Notes under the pieces: model-generated
The model's input: the letters and a program-made list of their open reading frames with translations, nothing else
Told to the model about the DNA's origin: nothing
The model's database searches: none
Source of the DNA: Flaccisagitta enflata
Taxonomy: Eukaryota > Chaetognatha > Sagittoidea > Aphragmophora
DNA length: 64,000 nt
Assembly: GCA_965153355.1 (NCBI GenBank)
Contig: OZ231126.1
Span: forward strand, 60,016,001 to 60,080,000
Direction of reading: 5' to 3'
Shown here: one piece after another, positions 54,000 to 64,000 of the stretch
How positions within the stretch are numbered: the stretch's first letter is position 1
Layout of the letters: each line of letters starts with the position of its first letter
Program-made: the position numbers and the translations under genes

Positions 54000-54750
54000 T
54001 CGTGATCGGCCGCCACCGACGACGTTAGCCCCTGGCCTCCCACTCCCATCCTTTCTCCTGCTATCCCAGGCTCAGTTACCCAGTTCTTCTTTAGTCGGGT
54101 AAACGCGACCCTTGTCACTTATTCTCGTCCTATTTCGTAGGCGTCATATCCTATCCGCGTTGCCCTTTTCCTATCTCGTTCCCCTTACGTTTTTGCCCTA
54201 GCTTACCCTCGTCGTTTATCGTGTCCCCTACCTCGTCCTCTGATTTGTCAACCGTTAGTCGAGTCGTTAGGCGTCACGTATCTCGTAGACCGTGTCCTCT
54301 CATTGGCTTTCTCTTAGTTATTGTTGTAGTCGTTATCGTCATTGCTTTCGTTTAAATTCGTTCGCTCACGTTGTCGCATCGCAGTCGTCGTCTATCCCCG
54401 TCCAGGAATATTGGTAAATAGTATTTGAATTATTATTGCTATTGTGTTTGAGTTATATTTGAATCGTATGAGTTTAAGTCGTGTTTGAGTCGCGTTTAAG
54501 CTTGTCGTTTAACTTATACTTTGACCCTCGCTTTTCTCTTGTATCAGTATTGACGATTCGTCTTCGGTTGCAAATAAATGCCCTTTTATGATCATCACGT
54601 CTTCTTTATATGCTGGAAAGAATTAGTTTTACGACTGCCATTAGCTATCACGCTTTTTTGGACTAACGCATTTCATAACCCTATAACCTGCTTTGTCAGT
54701 TGGTTGGTGTGTGGTCACGTTTGAAGAGACCTTACACCCTTTTGTCTTTT
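54000..54750. other. no gene seen
   Basis: Pyrimidine-rich and CGT-rich words (GTCGTTATCGTC, TTTGAGTCGTG) but no periodic array or exon I can support. Confidence 0.4.
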
Positions 54751-54756
54751 GTTTTT

Positions 54757-54960
54757 AGTGGTCAACCACTCGAAAGCGGGTAACGAGTTAGGGTTAGGGG
54801 TAGGGTAAGTGTTAGGGTTAGGGATAAGGTCAGGGATATTCTTAGGGGTGAGGTTAGGGTTAGGGTTAGGGCCAGCGCCGTATGGGAGGCTATGAATTTG
54901 GGGGGTCCACCCCCAATTTGTGTCACGACAACTTCTCAGTGTCCCAACTACCTAGTGATC
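54757..54960 (+). repeat. hairpin plus TTAGGG-like array plus GTGTCACGACAAC motif
   Basis: TTTTTAGTGGTCAACCACT (a perfect hairpin) is followed by about ten TTAGGG or near-TTAGGG units (54788-54872), the palindrome GGGGGTCCACCCCC, then GTGTCACGACAACTTCTCAG and TGTCCCAAC. The same parts in a different order occur at 56215-56320, so this looks like a dispersed element and not a telomere. Confidence 0.55.
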
Positions 54961-54977
54961 TTTTGTCTCTATGTTTA

Positions 54978-55388
54978 CTACACGAATAAAAAAAAAAGAC
55001 GCACTTTTGAATGGTTGATTGCGCCATTGAAAATTGAAAAAACTAACTAAAATCTTAGACCATTTTAAAGCCCTTGAAAAACTCTTTCATTTGGCGCCAA
55101 TCTGGTATCTCTATCTTTTTTCGTTTGGAAATGGCATTAGCTTGAGTAAAAATGTTGCCAAATTTGTTTTTGCAGTCCCTTTGAAAAAGATGCAATTCTG
55201 CAAAATGGTGTCTCACTTTAAAGAGCTCTAGCTCCTAAACCGTTAAAGATATAGATCTGGGATTGGTCTAGAATGAAAGATAATTTGAAAATCTTCAAAA
55301 TCACTTTCTCTGTAAAATTTTTTTGATACTTTTTAAGTCAGTTTTATCATCAAATAAAAAAGTGCGTCTTTTTTTTTAATTCGCGTAG
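54978..55388. mobile_element. TA-flanked MITE F, 411 bp
   Basis: CTACACGAATAAAAAAAAAA then GACGCACTTTT on the left is matched inverted by AAAAGTGCGTC and TTTTTTTTTAATTCGCGTAG on the right; TA at 54976-54977 and 55389-55390. Non-autonomous. Confidence 0.75.
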
Positions 55389-55585
55389 TATAGGGAACAG
55401 TAATATTCAGTGCTTATCAGTAAAAGAAAGCCTTGTTTGAAATGTAAGAACAGTAGAAGATTTTTTAAAAAATGAAGATACATTTGGTTGTGAGCTCTCT
55501 TTTATTAATATGAGTGGCGTTTTTTCCTGCACTTATCAATGTAGGGTGATGTTTGGCATATGATGGGAAGCGTAATCATTATAAA

Positions 55586-55807
55586 CAAGGCCGGATACAC
55601 GGCTACCCCAGTCGCGTGCGGGTGGGCAGGGGCCGTATTTGAGGTCACTTGATCAATTCGGCAGGAGCAGTGAGGCCAAAGACCGCAAAAACCCCAAAAA
55701 AGTAAAGTGTGACGGACGGACGGACCGACCGACGGATGGACCGACCGACTGATGGACCGACGGACGGACCGACAAAGCGGGTGTAGAGTCGCGTAGCACG
55801 CGACTAA
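55586..55807 (+). mobile_element. family B element, complete reference-like copy
   Basis: CAAGGCCGGATACACGGC, TACCCCAGTCGCGTGCGGG, TGGGCAGGGGC, a GACGGACGGACC array (55709-55770), AAGCGGGTGTAG and hairpin AGTCGCGTAGCACGCGACT with AA. AGTCGCGTGC at the left is the exact reverse complement of GCACGCGACT at the right. Confidence 0.92.
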
Positions 55808-56104
55808 AAATGTCGTCACAGTTTGAACATTGTGCTTTCCGACGTTTAGGAGTAAACCAAAAAAGTTGTCCAGCAGACATCTTTAGAAGAAAAGAATCAG
55901 ATGATGGTGGTGTAAATGGGTACAACCAAAAAAGGTTCAGAAATGAAGAAACACACAGAATGATCGGTTCAGGTATTGCCACCTAAGCTATGAGGGCCCG
56001 TAATTGTGATTGGCACAGTGGAGGCAGTCAATTCCACTAATCTCCTTTGTGTCAGATTTAAACAATCCCTCTTTCTCTCCCTCTCCTCTTCCGCTCGATC
56101 TTTT

Positions 56105-56214
<110 letters not shown>

Positions 56215-56320
56215 GGGTGTGTGTCCCGACAAGGTGCCGCCATGGCGGCCCTGGCGGCCCCTTGCCATACGGCCCTGGTTAGGGCTAGCATTAGGGGTAG
56301 GGGTGTTTTAGGGGTTAATA
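56215..56320 (-). repeat. GTGTCCCGACAA motif, palindrome and degenerate TTAGGG
   Basis: GTGTGTCCCGACAAGG, then CCGCCATGGCGGCCCTGG (palindromic around CATGG), then TTAGGGCTAGCATTAGGGG and GTTTTAGGGGTTA. Related to the segments at 38661-38718 and 54757-54960. Confidence 0.55.
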
Positions 56321-56471
56321 TCTACTTGCCGATTGAAAATTTGCTCTAGCGGATTTTTTGGAAAATTCAAGTGCGACTTCATCTACAAAATTACCCTTGG
56401 TTAACGTGTTCATTCACTGCCCATTCCCAGACATACATGCATACTCAATATAGGTATCCGGCCTTTTTTTA

Positions 56472-56694
56472 GGGGGCGTTTCTAGTCAGAGACAATCGCG
56501 TTTTGAACAGGCCACTCGGTCGCTTGCTACGTTCATTCCCTCGCACCGCTCACTCCACTCGCTCCATTCACGGGCTCGCTCACTCACTTCGCTCACTCCA
56601 TTGTGGGACAGTTGAAATTCTTGAATATGTGTTCACACTGTTATCGCATTTCACGGGAGGGAACGCGTTTTTCATCTTTACTAGAAACACGCCC
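56472..56694 (+). mobile_element. family A short TIR element, copy 6
   Basis: GGGGGCGTTTCTAGTCAGAG to CTAGAAACACGCCC. It is flanked by a long direct repeat: ATACTCAATATAGGTATCCG with CGGCCTTTTTTT lies on both sides (about 56440-56470 and 56695-56732), the right copy with an extra CGTAGC. Confidence 0.85.
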
Positions 56695-56976
56695 ATACTC
56701 AATATAGGTATCCGCGTAGCCGGCCTTTTTTTAATCCACTCTTTGTTCCTCCTTCAACAATCAACACATTACCTTTGTCTGACACTTGGATCCCAGCTTC
56801 AACTGTTGCTTCTTTCTCCTTAATATACATTTAGGAAAGCGAGTTTTTCCTTGCTGTACTTGCATCTTCCCACGCTTGGCAACGTCTCATCTAGACACAC
56901 ACGCCCACAAATTGACCTTATTACATCCCCAGCAAAAAGAAGCCTCGCTTCCCACAAACCGGTACCCTCCACTCTG

Positions 56977-56978
<2 letters not shown>

Positions 56979-57027
<49 letters not shown>

Positions 57028-57285
57028 CAGAGAGAGAGAGACAGAGAGACAGAGAGACAGAAGCACAGAGAGACAGAAGCACAGAGAGACAGAAGCACAG
57101 AGAGACAGAAGCACAGAGAGACAGAAGCACAGAGAGACAGAAGCACAGAGAGACAGAAGCACAGAGAGACAGAAGCACAGAGAGACAGAGAGAGACAGAG
57201 ATACAGAGAAACAGAGAGACAGAGGCAGAGAGAGACAGAGACAGAGACAGAGACAGGGACTGAGATAGAGAGACAGAGATAGACA
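56979..57285. repeat. (GA)n and 16-bp GACAGAAGCACAGAGA array
   Basis: GA repeats, then about eight head-to-tail 16-bp units at about 57060-57186, then degenerate GACAGA units. Confidence 0.96.
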
Positions 57286-57289
57286 GACA

Positions 57290-57800
57290 AACATACTACA
57301 ACATTTATTGAGAGAAAAAGAACAGAAACGAGGAGAGAAAATGAGAGAAAAGCGGCTTCAGATTACTCTCGGGCTTCCCTCAACAACCATTGAGGAACGG
57401 AGATAGTAGACAGAGTGCATCACCAATTCATGGCTTGTGTGCTGGAGCTTCTTTGAAAATTCATGACGTGGGTTTCGCTTTTTCGTTTATACTCACTCAA
57501 TCGGTGATTTATACTAATTAATAGGCCCTCATGATAGATGACTGTAGATTATAATGTGTAGATGCATCTGCATAACTTTTCCTATACATCTCGTGATATC
57601 AGAACACTCACGATCTTATTCTCTCGATACTAACTAATCGAGAAATGATGGCCAGTGATCTAATATTTTTTTGACCATTAATATTACCCTCAATGCAGTA
57701 CCCTCGTTGCAGTGAGTTCCGATTAATCTTATCCATTCCCAGCTATTTTACTGAACGTGATTTCCTTCCTCACGATTTAAAACCATCACAACAAACGACG
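57290..57800. other. no feature recognised
   Basis: AT-rich; nothing supported. Confidence 0.4.
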
Positions 57801-57802
57801 AG

Positions 57803-57934
<132 letters not shown>

Positions 57935-58081
57935 GAATCGTTCATCTTTTAACAAATGGCACATCTTCAATGTTTGACAAATGAAGAGCGGTTGACAAGA
58001 CAATCATTACGATTAGTATTGACAAATACGATCTTGCCTCGGCGTTGTCATTCTTGGTTCTGAACAGTTGAAAACTAAATA

Positions 58082-58136
58082 CTCTTAACTATTGTTCGGC
58101 TAGTGTTCAGCTAGTGTTCGGCTAGTGTTCAGCCAA
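58082..58136. repeat. 12-bp GCTAGTGTTC(A/G)G repeat
   Basis: About four units of GGCTAGTGTTCA with A/G alternation. Confidence 0.85.
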
Positions 58137-58396
58137 AAAAATGGCAACTTCTGATTTGTAATTCATGGTAATTTTCCTGGTCGAAGCGCTACCCGAAATT
58201 AAAGGGTTGCAAGGCCAAGGAGTGATAGGTTCGGTTGAAAAGGTAATCAACAAAGTGCAGTTGTTGGAAAGTCGTCATTTTGATGGCTAAAACTATCAAA
58301 AAAACAGCTCTTTGCAATGAACAGTAGAAACGATAAATCGTAAGTCAGGAAAAAGAAAGTTAGCGTGAAGAAAATCAATATCTTTGTCCAACTAAC

Positions 58397-58547
58397 ATTG
58401 TTTAGTATCAAAACTATCAGATCGATCTGCACCTCCGATGCATTGCCTACATCGATATTAAACAGAAATTTCGTCCTCTCCCTGTCGACGTTAAAACCAT
58501 ACTGACCGGTGACGGCCCATGGGGGATTGACTCTCGAGCCGTAAAGT
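58397..58547 (-). CDS. candidate internal exon, unknown protein
   Basis: The minus strand has CGATTTTTATTCAG (acceptor), then LYGSRVNPPWAVTGQYGFNV followed by DRERTKFLFNIDVGNASEV and QIDLIVLILNN, up to a GTTAGT donor at 58391-58396 (an earlier GAG|GTGCAG is possible at about 58433). Amino-acid composition and mixed codon use look like a genuine folded domain. I do not recognise the family. The four CGGTATATAA units lie just upstream in the presumed intron. Confidence 0.45.
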
Positions 58548-58556
58548 CTGAATAAA

Positions 58557-58603
58557 AATCGGTATATAACGGTATATAACGGTATATAACGGTATATAAC
58601 GAT
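58557..58603. repeat. 10-bp CGGTATATAA repeat, about 4 units
   Basis: Four perfect head-to-tail units containing TATATAA. Confidence 0.95.
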
Positions 58604-59485
58604 CGCAATGATTGTGAGATTGTGTGACTGTGGCATCTCTGATGAAGTGCTGTTATATTGGGCTTAGCTTGATGTTTCATAAGATGAAGTGGTATCGATG
58701 CAGAAACTGTTTCAGCGCCCCAGCAACTTTACTCGTTTGTTGGATAGCTGTATAGTGTATGTGCAAATAAGGAGGTTTTTTCTTTGTTGTTGGCCGTCCC
58801 TCTTTATAGCTTTACCAATCAGATCTCACTTAACTCGAAAATTTCCGGGTGAGAATTATGCGGCGGGAGAAGCTGAGGCTTATTTGTTTCACGAGAGAAT
58901 GAAGAACGTGGCCAATCAGTCCGTCCACTTCTCCCGACCCTCACTTTGATCAACTCCTTCCTCTTTCGTGTAGAAAAACACAAAAAGATCTCAAGATCAA
59001 TGTTTATTCTTCTTCTGCGGCCGGATTTATTTCAATCCTCTTGGTCACAAGATCTGTGAGATTCGCCGCCATTGTTTTTCCCACCACTACCCGGTCCACC
59101 CCCTACCTCTCCTCCTCTTCCTCCCCCTTTTCAAACCATTGCATTCAAGCACTCGCCCCTCGTATTTTGATTCCACACACCAAAACCTCGGCTCACATCT
59201 TCGGCAGAATCTCATGAATAATTAAAACGTCTAAAAAGTCCGTGTGGCCGGTAGCTCGCGAGAAAATGCTTGTGCCATTGAATATTGTATGCCGTCTCCT
59301 AAGCCGTTTATGCCTCAATAACATTATACAAACAAAGAAGAAAACAGGATAGATAAAGGGAGAAAAATCCCTCTTTAAATCATCATATTTTTAGTGAGTT
59401 TCCGTTCCTGTTTTTTATTTTCGAAATCATTCTTTCTTCTTTCTTTCTGTGCATTATGCAAACGCCATTTTTCTTCTTCTTTTTG

Positions 59486-59932
59486 TGCAGCGGCCCCAAA
59501 GGGGACAAAGTCCTGTAGAACACAGGGGAAATCTGTCCGTTCCCCCCCCCCTCACCCTCACAGCTACGTCTCCTTTGGGGCCTATTCTGACCCAAATTCT
59601 GCCAAATAGCCCAAATCCAAGCAATATGGCCCAAATCTGAGCAAAATGGCCCAAATCCAAGCATATTGGGCCAATCTCAAGCAAATTGGCCTAAATCTGA
59701 CCAGAAAACCCTAATTCTAGCCCAAAGTCCATCATTTTGGCCCCTTAGACCTGTATTGTGGCCTCTGATACCTAGATTCTGACCAAATTTTAACCATTTT
59801 GCTTGAAATTGGGCCAATATGCTTGGATTTGGGCCATTTTGCTTAGATTTGGGCTATATTGCTTAACTTAGATCACACACTACACAAGCAGGGCACGGGT
59901 ACCGCTGACCATTTACTGCCTTTGGGCTGCTA
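59486..59932 (+). mobile_element. family G element, copy 4
   Basis: Left end GCAGCGGCCCCAAAGGGGAC, AAGTCCTGTAGAACACAGGG; right end AAGCAGGGCACGGGTACCG, CTGACCA, GCCTTTGGGCTGC. The outermost GCAGC...CCCCAAAGG and CCTTTGGGCTGC are inverted matches. The inner array uses GGCCCAAATCTGAGCAAAAT units; they change direction at about 59790 (GGGCCAATATGCTTGGATTT), so the array is itself palindromic. Confidence 0.65.
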
Positions 59933-60010
59933 TTTCTTTATTTGATGGCCCGGGAAAAGTGATGGAAAAGGAGAGAAAAGAAAGCGATAGAACGAGAAAA
60001 GTAGTGGAAC

Positions 60011-60065
60011 CATCCTCTTCCTCCTCCTCCTCCTCCTCCTCCTCCTCCTCCTCCTCCTCCTCCTG
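60011..60065. repeat. (CCT)n microsatellite
   Basis: About 18 TCC units. Confidence 0.97.
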
Positions 60066-61037
60066 CATCGATGGTTGAAGCTTCTGAGGGGAAATTCCGG
60101 CCCGAGGTCAAGGTTGATCGCCTGCCTTTTCTCAAGGCACTCATTTGCATCTAACATGAGTAAACGGAGGAACCTAAAGGGAGTTTCTGGACGTTTTTTT
60201 CCTCTCCTCATTTTCAAGGATTTTATATACTTGACATTCTTAACGAGTCTTTTTAAAATAGGCCCATCAATATTTGTATCCCGGGGGATAGCTCTAACGA
60301 GTTTTGAGAAAAAAAAACACATCAATATTCGTATCCCTGGTCATTAAGGACACTTTGCAAAGTAACATGTCTGAACAGCTTTGTTAATGACTTGCCATGT
60401 TAAACCAAGCAAGACAGATAGTTAATTCCGGTCAAAGTTTTTGTACTGGTAGTGGTAGCAACAATTTCTATCGTGCTAAAAACAAGAAAGTAATTAAGGA
60501 CTCTCCACGGGTCTGCTTTGGTTGCTATACTTTATATTATACTATATTCGATACTGAACGAGTTATCTAAATGGTTATGTCACTGTTCCTCAAACAGTTA
60601 CTGGACCTTCGGTAATGAATCTGTTTTCTCCATTTTCCGTATGCTTTATTAGTCCAAATCCCCTTGTTCCAAGAATGAGAATGTCTATAAACACGACCAG
60701 ATATTGGTCTATGAGCTTATTATAAACTGATTCGTGCAAATTTCAACCCCCTAACTCAATTTCCTATAGAGGATAAATTGAAACTAAGTTTCCCTATGAA
60801 CTAAAACCTTCGCGAGCGCGTTATTTCGGAAATAGCGCCTAAACTAGCGCCGAATGTAACAACCTTAATAAAGCTAATGTAATACAACAGTTGGACCTAA
60901 CTTTTATGACGCAGATTATGCCATTAAAACTGATTTCTGTGAAAAAATTTAAAATTAGGTTGAATAGCTACTTCTTTTTGATGCTTCTTCTGCCTCTTTT
61001 CTTATTCTTTTCTCTTTTCTCCATATTTCTTCACTCT

Positions 61038-61106
61038 CTTTCTGTCTGTCTGTCTCTGTCTGTCTGTCTCTCTTTCTGTCTGTCTCTCTGTCTGTCTGTC
61101 TCTCTG

Positions 61107-61201
<95 letters not shown>

Positions 61202-61235
61202 TTCACTCTCTCTCTTTCACTCTGTCTCACTCCCT
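61038..61235. repeat. (CTGT)n then (CT)n
   Basis: CTGT units then CT with TATC and CACT interruptions. Confidence 0.96.
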
Positions 61236-61520
61236 CTCTTTTTTTTCCTTATTGCATTAAAAGTGCAAGTTTTTGGTACTGGACAAATCATTCTATTGAA
61301 ATTACAATGCACACACAACATAAAATACTGATAAAGTGACAATTTAAACAGAGAACAATATCAAAATTATTGAAGGAGTCATTTTAGAGACACAGCTCAA
61401 TCAGTGTATTACTTTGATTGGGCAAAACAAAAATCTGTTCCATAAATTGAGGGCAAAAAATTGAGGGTATTAAAAACCTTGAGCTAGGGAAGGTATGGAT
61501 GAGGACAACAATAGGTAAAA

Positions 61521-61702
61521 CAATGCCGGATACACGGTCAACAGTTTCAGACGGATGGCCAGGAGCGGATATGCGCGTTTTCCCACTTTTCGACTCGATC
61601 ACCTCTACGGACTGACCGACCGACCAACCGACCAACCAACCAACTGACCGACCAACCAACCAACGGACAAAGCCTCTTATAGAGTTGCGTGTCTGCAACT
61701 AA
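61521..61702 (+). mobile_element. family B element
   Basis: CAATGCCGGATACACGGTC left end, AGTTTCAGACGGATGGCCAG, a GACC/AACC array (61613-61665), right end hairpin AGTTGCGTGTCTGCAACT with AA. The left word AGTTTCAGAC differs by one base from the reverse complement of GTCTGCAACT. Confidence 0.85.
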
Positions 61703-61715
61703 AAACATGAAATTT

Positions 61716-63182
61716 TTAGTAAATGTCAGATGAAAATGCTTCAATAAACTCACTATTGAGTAGTGCAAAAACAGGCTCCTTCCTTTTGATGTTTTTGGCA
61801 AGTGTTAAGGAGGGCCTGACTGAGAGGATGTGTTTTTCTTCATATGTATCTATATTTTCTTCATCAGAATAAACCCAGTACAGGGTGTACCAACTCAGTT
61901 GTAACATAAAGAATCGATGTATCTCAGCTTCTTGAGAAGATAATCTTATTCTGAAAAAAGTTCCAAAAAGCTCTTAAAAAACGATTTTTACTCATACCAA
62001 GGAAATAGATCAACCCTGTAAAAAATTTTACACATTCACAACCTAAAGTGAAGCAGCTATTTCTCATGATACAAATTTAGCTGTCTTTGCCCATGGATAC
62101 TGTTTCTTTAAAAGGCTCTCATTTCAAAACGAATTAAGCTACAGACCTCAGATTGGTCTCAAATCAAAGATTTTTAGCTGTAGTTTTTGGCCCCAATAAC
62201 AAACATCTTCAAAATAGTGAAGTTTTTGCATTTCTTTCCTCCAAAACCATGCTTTTAAAAAAACCTTGATTTTCATAAGCATGATTATGTCAAAAATCAC
62301 AGTATTCTACTGAAAAAAATGTGAGTTCTTCTGTGAATTCTCTTTAATTACATAAAATATGTTTTTTTATGGTAAAATTTGACATGTTTTGTCAAAAAAT
62401 TTAGAAATAAAAGTCCAACAAAGAGAAATTGATATTGGAAATCAATAAGAAATAGCAAAATTTTAGCAAAAAGGTATATACTTCCAAGCCTTTTTTCCAC
62501 TGCTGTTCATACCTTCCCATTATTTTTCTCCTATCAAGCAAAAATCGGTTTTCAAAAGCTCTTTAGAACTTTTTTCAGAATTATAATATTTTTTTTAGAA
62601 GCAGAGATACATCGATTCTTTATGTTACAACTGAGTTGGTACACCCTGTAGGTTTTTCCCACATCATCTTTGGCTCTTGTCTTAAGGGGATGAAGTTGTT
62701 GAGCTTGGATGGAATTGCTAGTTTCATCAAATGAAAGCACAGAACATATGCTCCAGCCATCCTCCTCCAATGACACAATAAACTCTTCATGTGGTGGCCA
62801 TTCCGCCTCAACCAGGGATGTTTCTGAAGTGTCAACTTAAGGTGCTATGGTTTTTTTCTTTGCCTTGGACGCAGTGAGTGAAGGATTAACTGCAAGGTCA
62901 TCAGTGGCAACATAGATATCTGCTATTGAAACTGTCTCTTGATTGGCTGGGTCAACAGCATGAAAATCCAGGAGATTTTTGTACATTTGAGGGGAAGAGA
63001 GATTGTACTGTTTGAACAAGAAAAAATCTGCTGGGAGCTGAGAGAACATCATTTTCTTGAGTTTTACCTCTTTCCTCATGATGGAAAGCCTGTCCTGTTC
63101 ACTCAACTTATGGATTTTTGTGAACATCTTGTTTACATCTGCCTGGGATGATGTAGGAGCTTTATAATTGGAGTTGGAGGGG
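61716..63182 (-). pseudogene. transposon-like coding remnant split by a MITE
   Basis: On the minus strand a GA/CT tract (63187-63265) leads to CTCTCTCCCATAG, a strong acceptor, then an open frame: DVNKMFTKIHKLSEQDRLSI, then FSQLPADFFLFKQYN. A single in-frame TAA (62837-62839) follows the AKKKTIAP stretch. The same frame continues with WPPHEEFIVSLEEDGWS and HPLKTRAKDDVGKTY to 62651, where the MITE 61881-62648 sits. Beyond the MITE the frame resumes in register (WVYSDEENI, ending FIEAFSSDIY) to a TAA at 61716. The C-terminal half, with an acidic GKTYWV-type segment, resembles the small Tudor-like domain at the end of some transposon-derived proteins; this is a weak resemblance. One stop plus one insertion indicate a broken copy, although a terminal exon read to the first stop remains possible. 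Confidence 0.55.
61881..62648. mobile_element. mariner-type hairpin MITE, 768 bp
   Basis: Ends CAGGGTGTACCAACTCAG and CTGAGTTGGTACACCCTG, inverted match continuing through GTTGTAACATAAAGAATCGA. TA at 61879-61880 and 62649-62650. It sits between two codon-aligned halves of the coding remnant 61716-63182; removing the element plus one TA leaves an uninterrupted frame, which independently confirms the TA duplication. Confidence 0.92.
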
Positions 63183-63184
63183 CT

Positions 63185-63188
63185 ATGG

Positions 63189-63230
<42 letters not shown>

Positions 63231-63302
63231 TGCAGAGAGAGAGAGAGAGAGAGAAAGAGAAAGAGAAGACAAAATGGAAGTTGAGAGAGAGAGAGAGAGA
63301 CA
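63185..63302. repeat. (GA)n tract with GACATGCAGA units
   Basis: GA repeats with two GACATGCAGA insertions; pyrimidine tract for the acceptor at 63183-63184 on the minus strand. Confidence 0.96.
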
Positions 63303-63754
63303 TGCAGACAAACAGACACACTCACAATAGAGTGACAATGAGAGAGAAAGAAGCTGTTTCATTGAAAAGAAAGGATTTTTCATGCTTTTCCGCTCTTTTG
63401 GCCAAAGCCTCGTCATAAAAGGTCCAATTCATGTAACAAGTTTTGCTATGATTATTTGTTACATCAGACTCCAATATCGTTCCTATTGATTGAAATGCGA
63501 GTGCGCGAAAAATCACCTCATTGTAAAAACTTAATTTGAATTTATCCTCTATAGGGAATCGAGCTATTGACCTGAAATTTGTTCCAGTCAATTTGTTTTT
63601 TGCCCATACAATATAATCATGTTGTGTTTTAGGACTTTTGCGAAAAAGATTTCATAATCCAGTAAACGGATATGGACTAGCTTTATCCAAATCGTAATCT
63701 ATGTCTTTATCTACGTATGAAGTTGAACATTTATCTATATAATTTTCCCCATAG

Positions 63755-63865
63755 AATCTCCCCTTCGTCCGTCGGTCTGTCCGTCGGTTGGTCGGTCCGT
63801 CACGCCTGTGCAAAAACCGCGTTTCTCAGCTGTTTTTGGCCACGGTGAGATCCTATACCCTGCTT
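63755..63865 (-). mobile_element. family B variant (GGCCACGG interior), runs toward window end
   Basis: GTCCGTCGGTCTGTCCGTCG, GGTTGGTCGGTCCGTC, then TTTTGGCCACGGTGAGATCC, shared with 34335 and 52577. The hairpin has decayed and the far end may lie beyond the window. Confidence 0.5.
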
Positions 63866-64000
63866 TCAATATCGAGTGTTACCAGCAAAACCTTTATTGT
63901 GTCTAAAGTATATATTTTTGGAAATTCAAGTAGGATTTGCCAAAAAGCATATAACCTATCATTTGTTCATGCAAAATTTCAAAGGACTGGCTCAAGCCGT

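Noticed and set aside
54788-54872. Telomere
   Set aside because: The TTAGGG-like array is short, degenerate, interior, and linked to a motif found at other internal loci.

Overview
This is a eukaryotic, repeat-dominated window. I see no operons and no convincing uninterrupted gene. Coding evidence consists of short candidate exons with GT...AG splice signals. More than sixty simple-sequence tracts are present, several 200-400 bp long, together with many short non-autonomous DNA transposons and degenerate TTAGGG-like arrays. An animal genome, probably an invertebrate, fits best, but this is inference; I cannot name the species and I found no rRNA or tRNA gene.

Layout. 0-5 kb: a candidate exon (179-371) next to a long CT tract, a mariner-type MITE (458-1060), a copy of short element family A (3741-3955) and a 34-bp minisatellite. 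5-9 kb: a family B derivative with a 10-bp array, then very long CT tracts and the first family G element. 9.4-12.6 kb: a roughly 3.1 kb long-inverted-repeat element (H) whose unique centre holds exon-like DNA, including a possible tetraspanin C-terminus. 12.6-19.5 kb: copies of A, B and G and a roughly 290-bp higher-order repeat lying between two family B ends. 19.5-33.5 kb: microsatellites (CT, GT, GTT, AAC/GAC), a pogo/Tigger-like MITE, hairpin elements and many family B copies. 33.5-49 kb: two A copies, hairpin element K, long GT/GTT/CTT tracts and several candidate exons, two of which encode membrane segments. 49-57 kb: two TA-flanked hairpin MITEs, one containing a nested family B copy that reveals the pre-insertion sequence, plus further A, B and F elements and TTAGGG-like arrays. 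57-64 kb: one good candidate internal exon, a G copy, and a transposon-like coding remnant (61716-63182, minus strand) split by a 768-bp mariner-type MITE.

Two results stand out. First, family B (about 20 copies) has a terminal hairpin whose stem word differs between copies yet recurs in the same copy near the other end. Together with a central tandem repeat and T-rich insertion without a clear target duplication, this fits the Helentron-associated (HINE/DINE-1-like) class. Second, several CT microsatellites sit exactly where the polypyrimidine tract of a 3' splice site would lie. All family assignments rest on reading by eye; no database search was possible.
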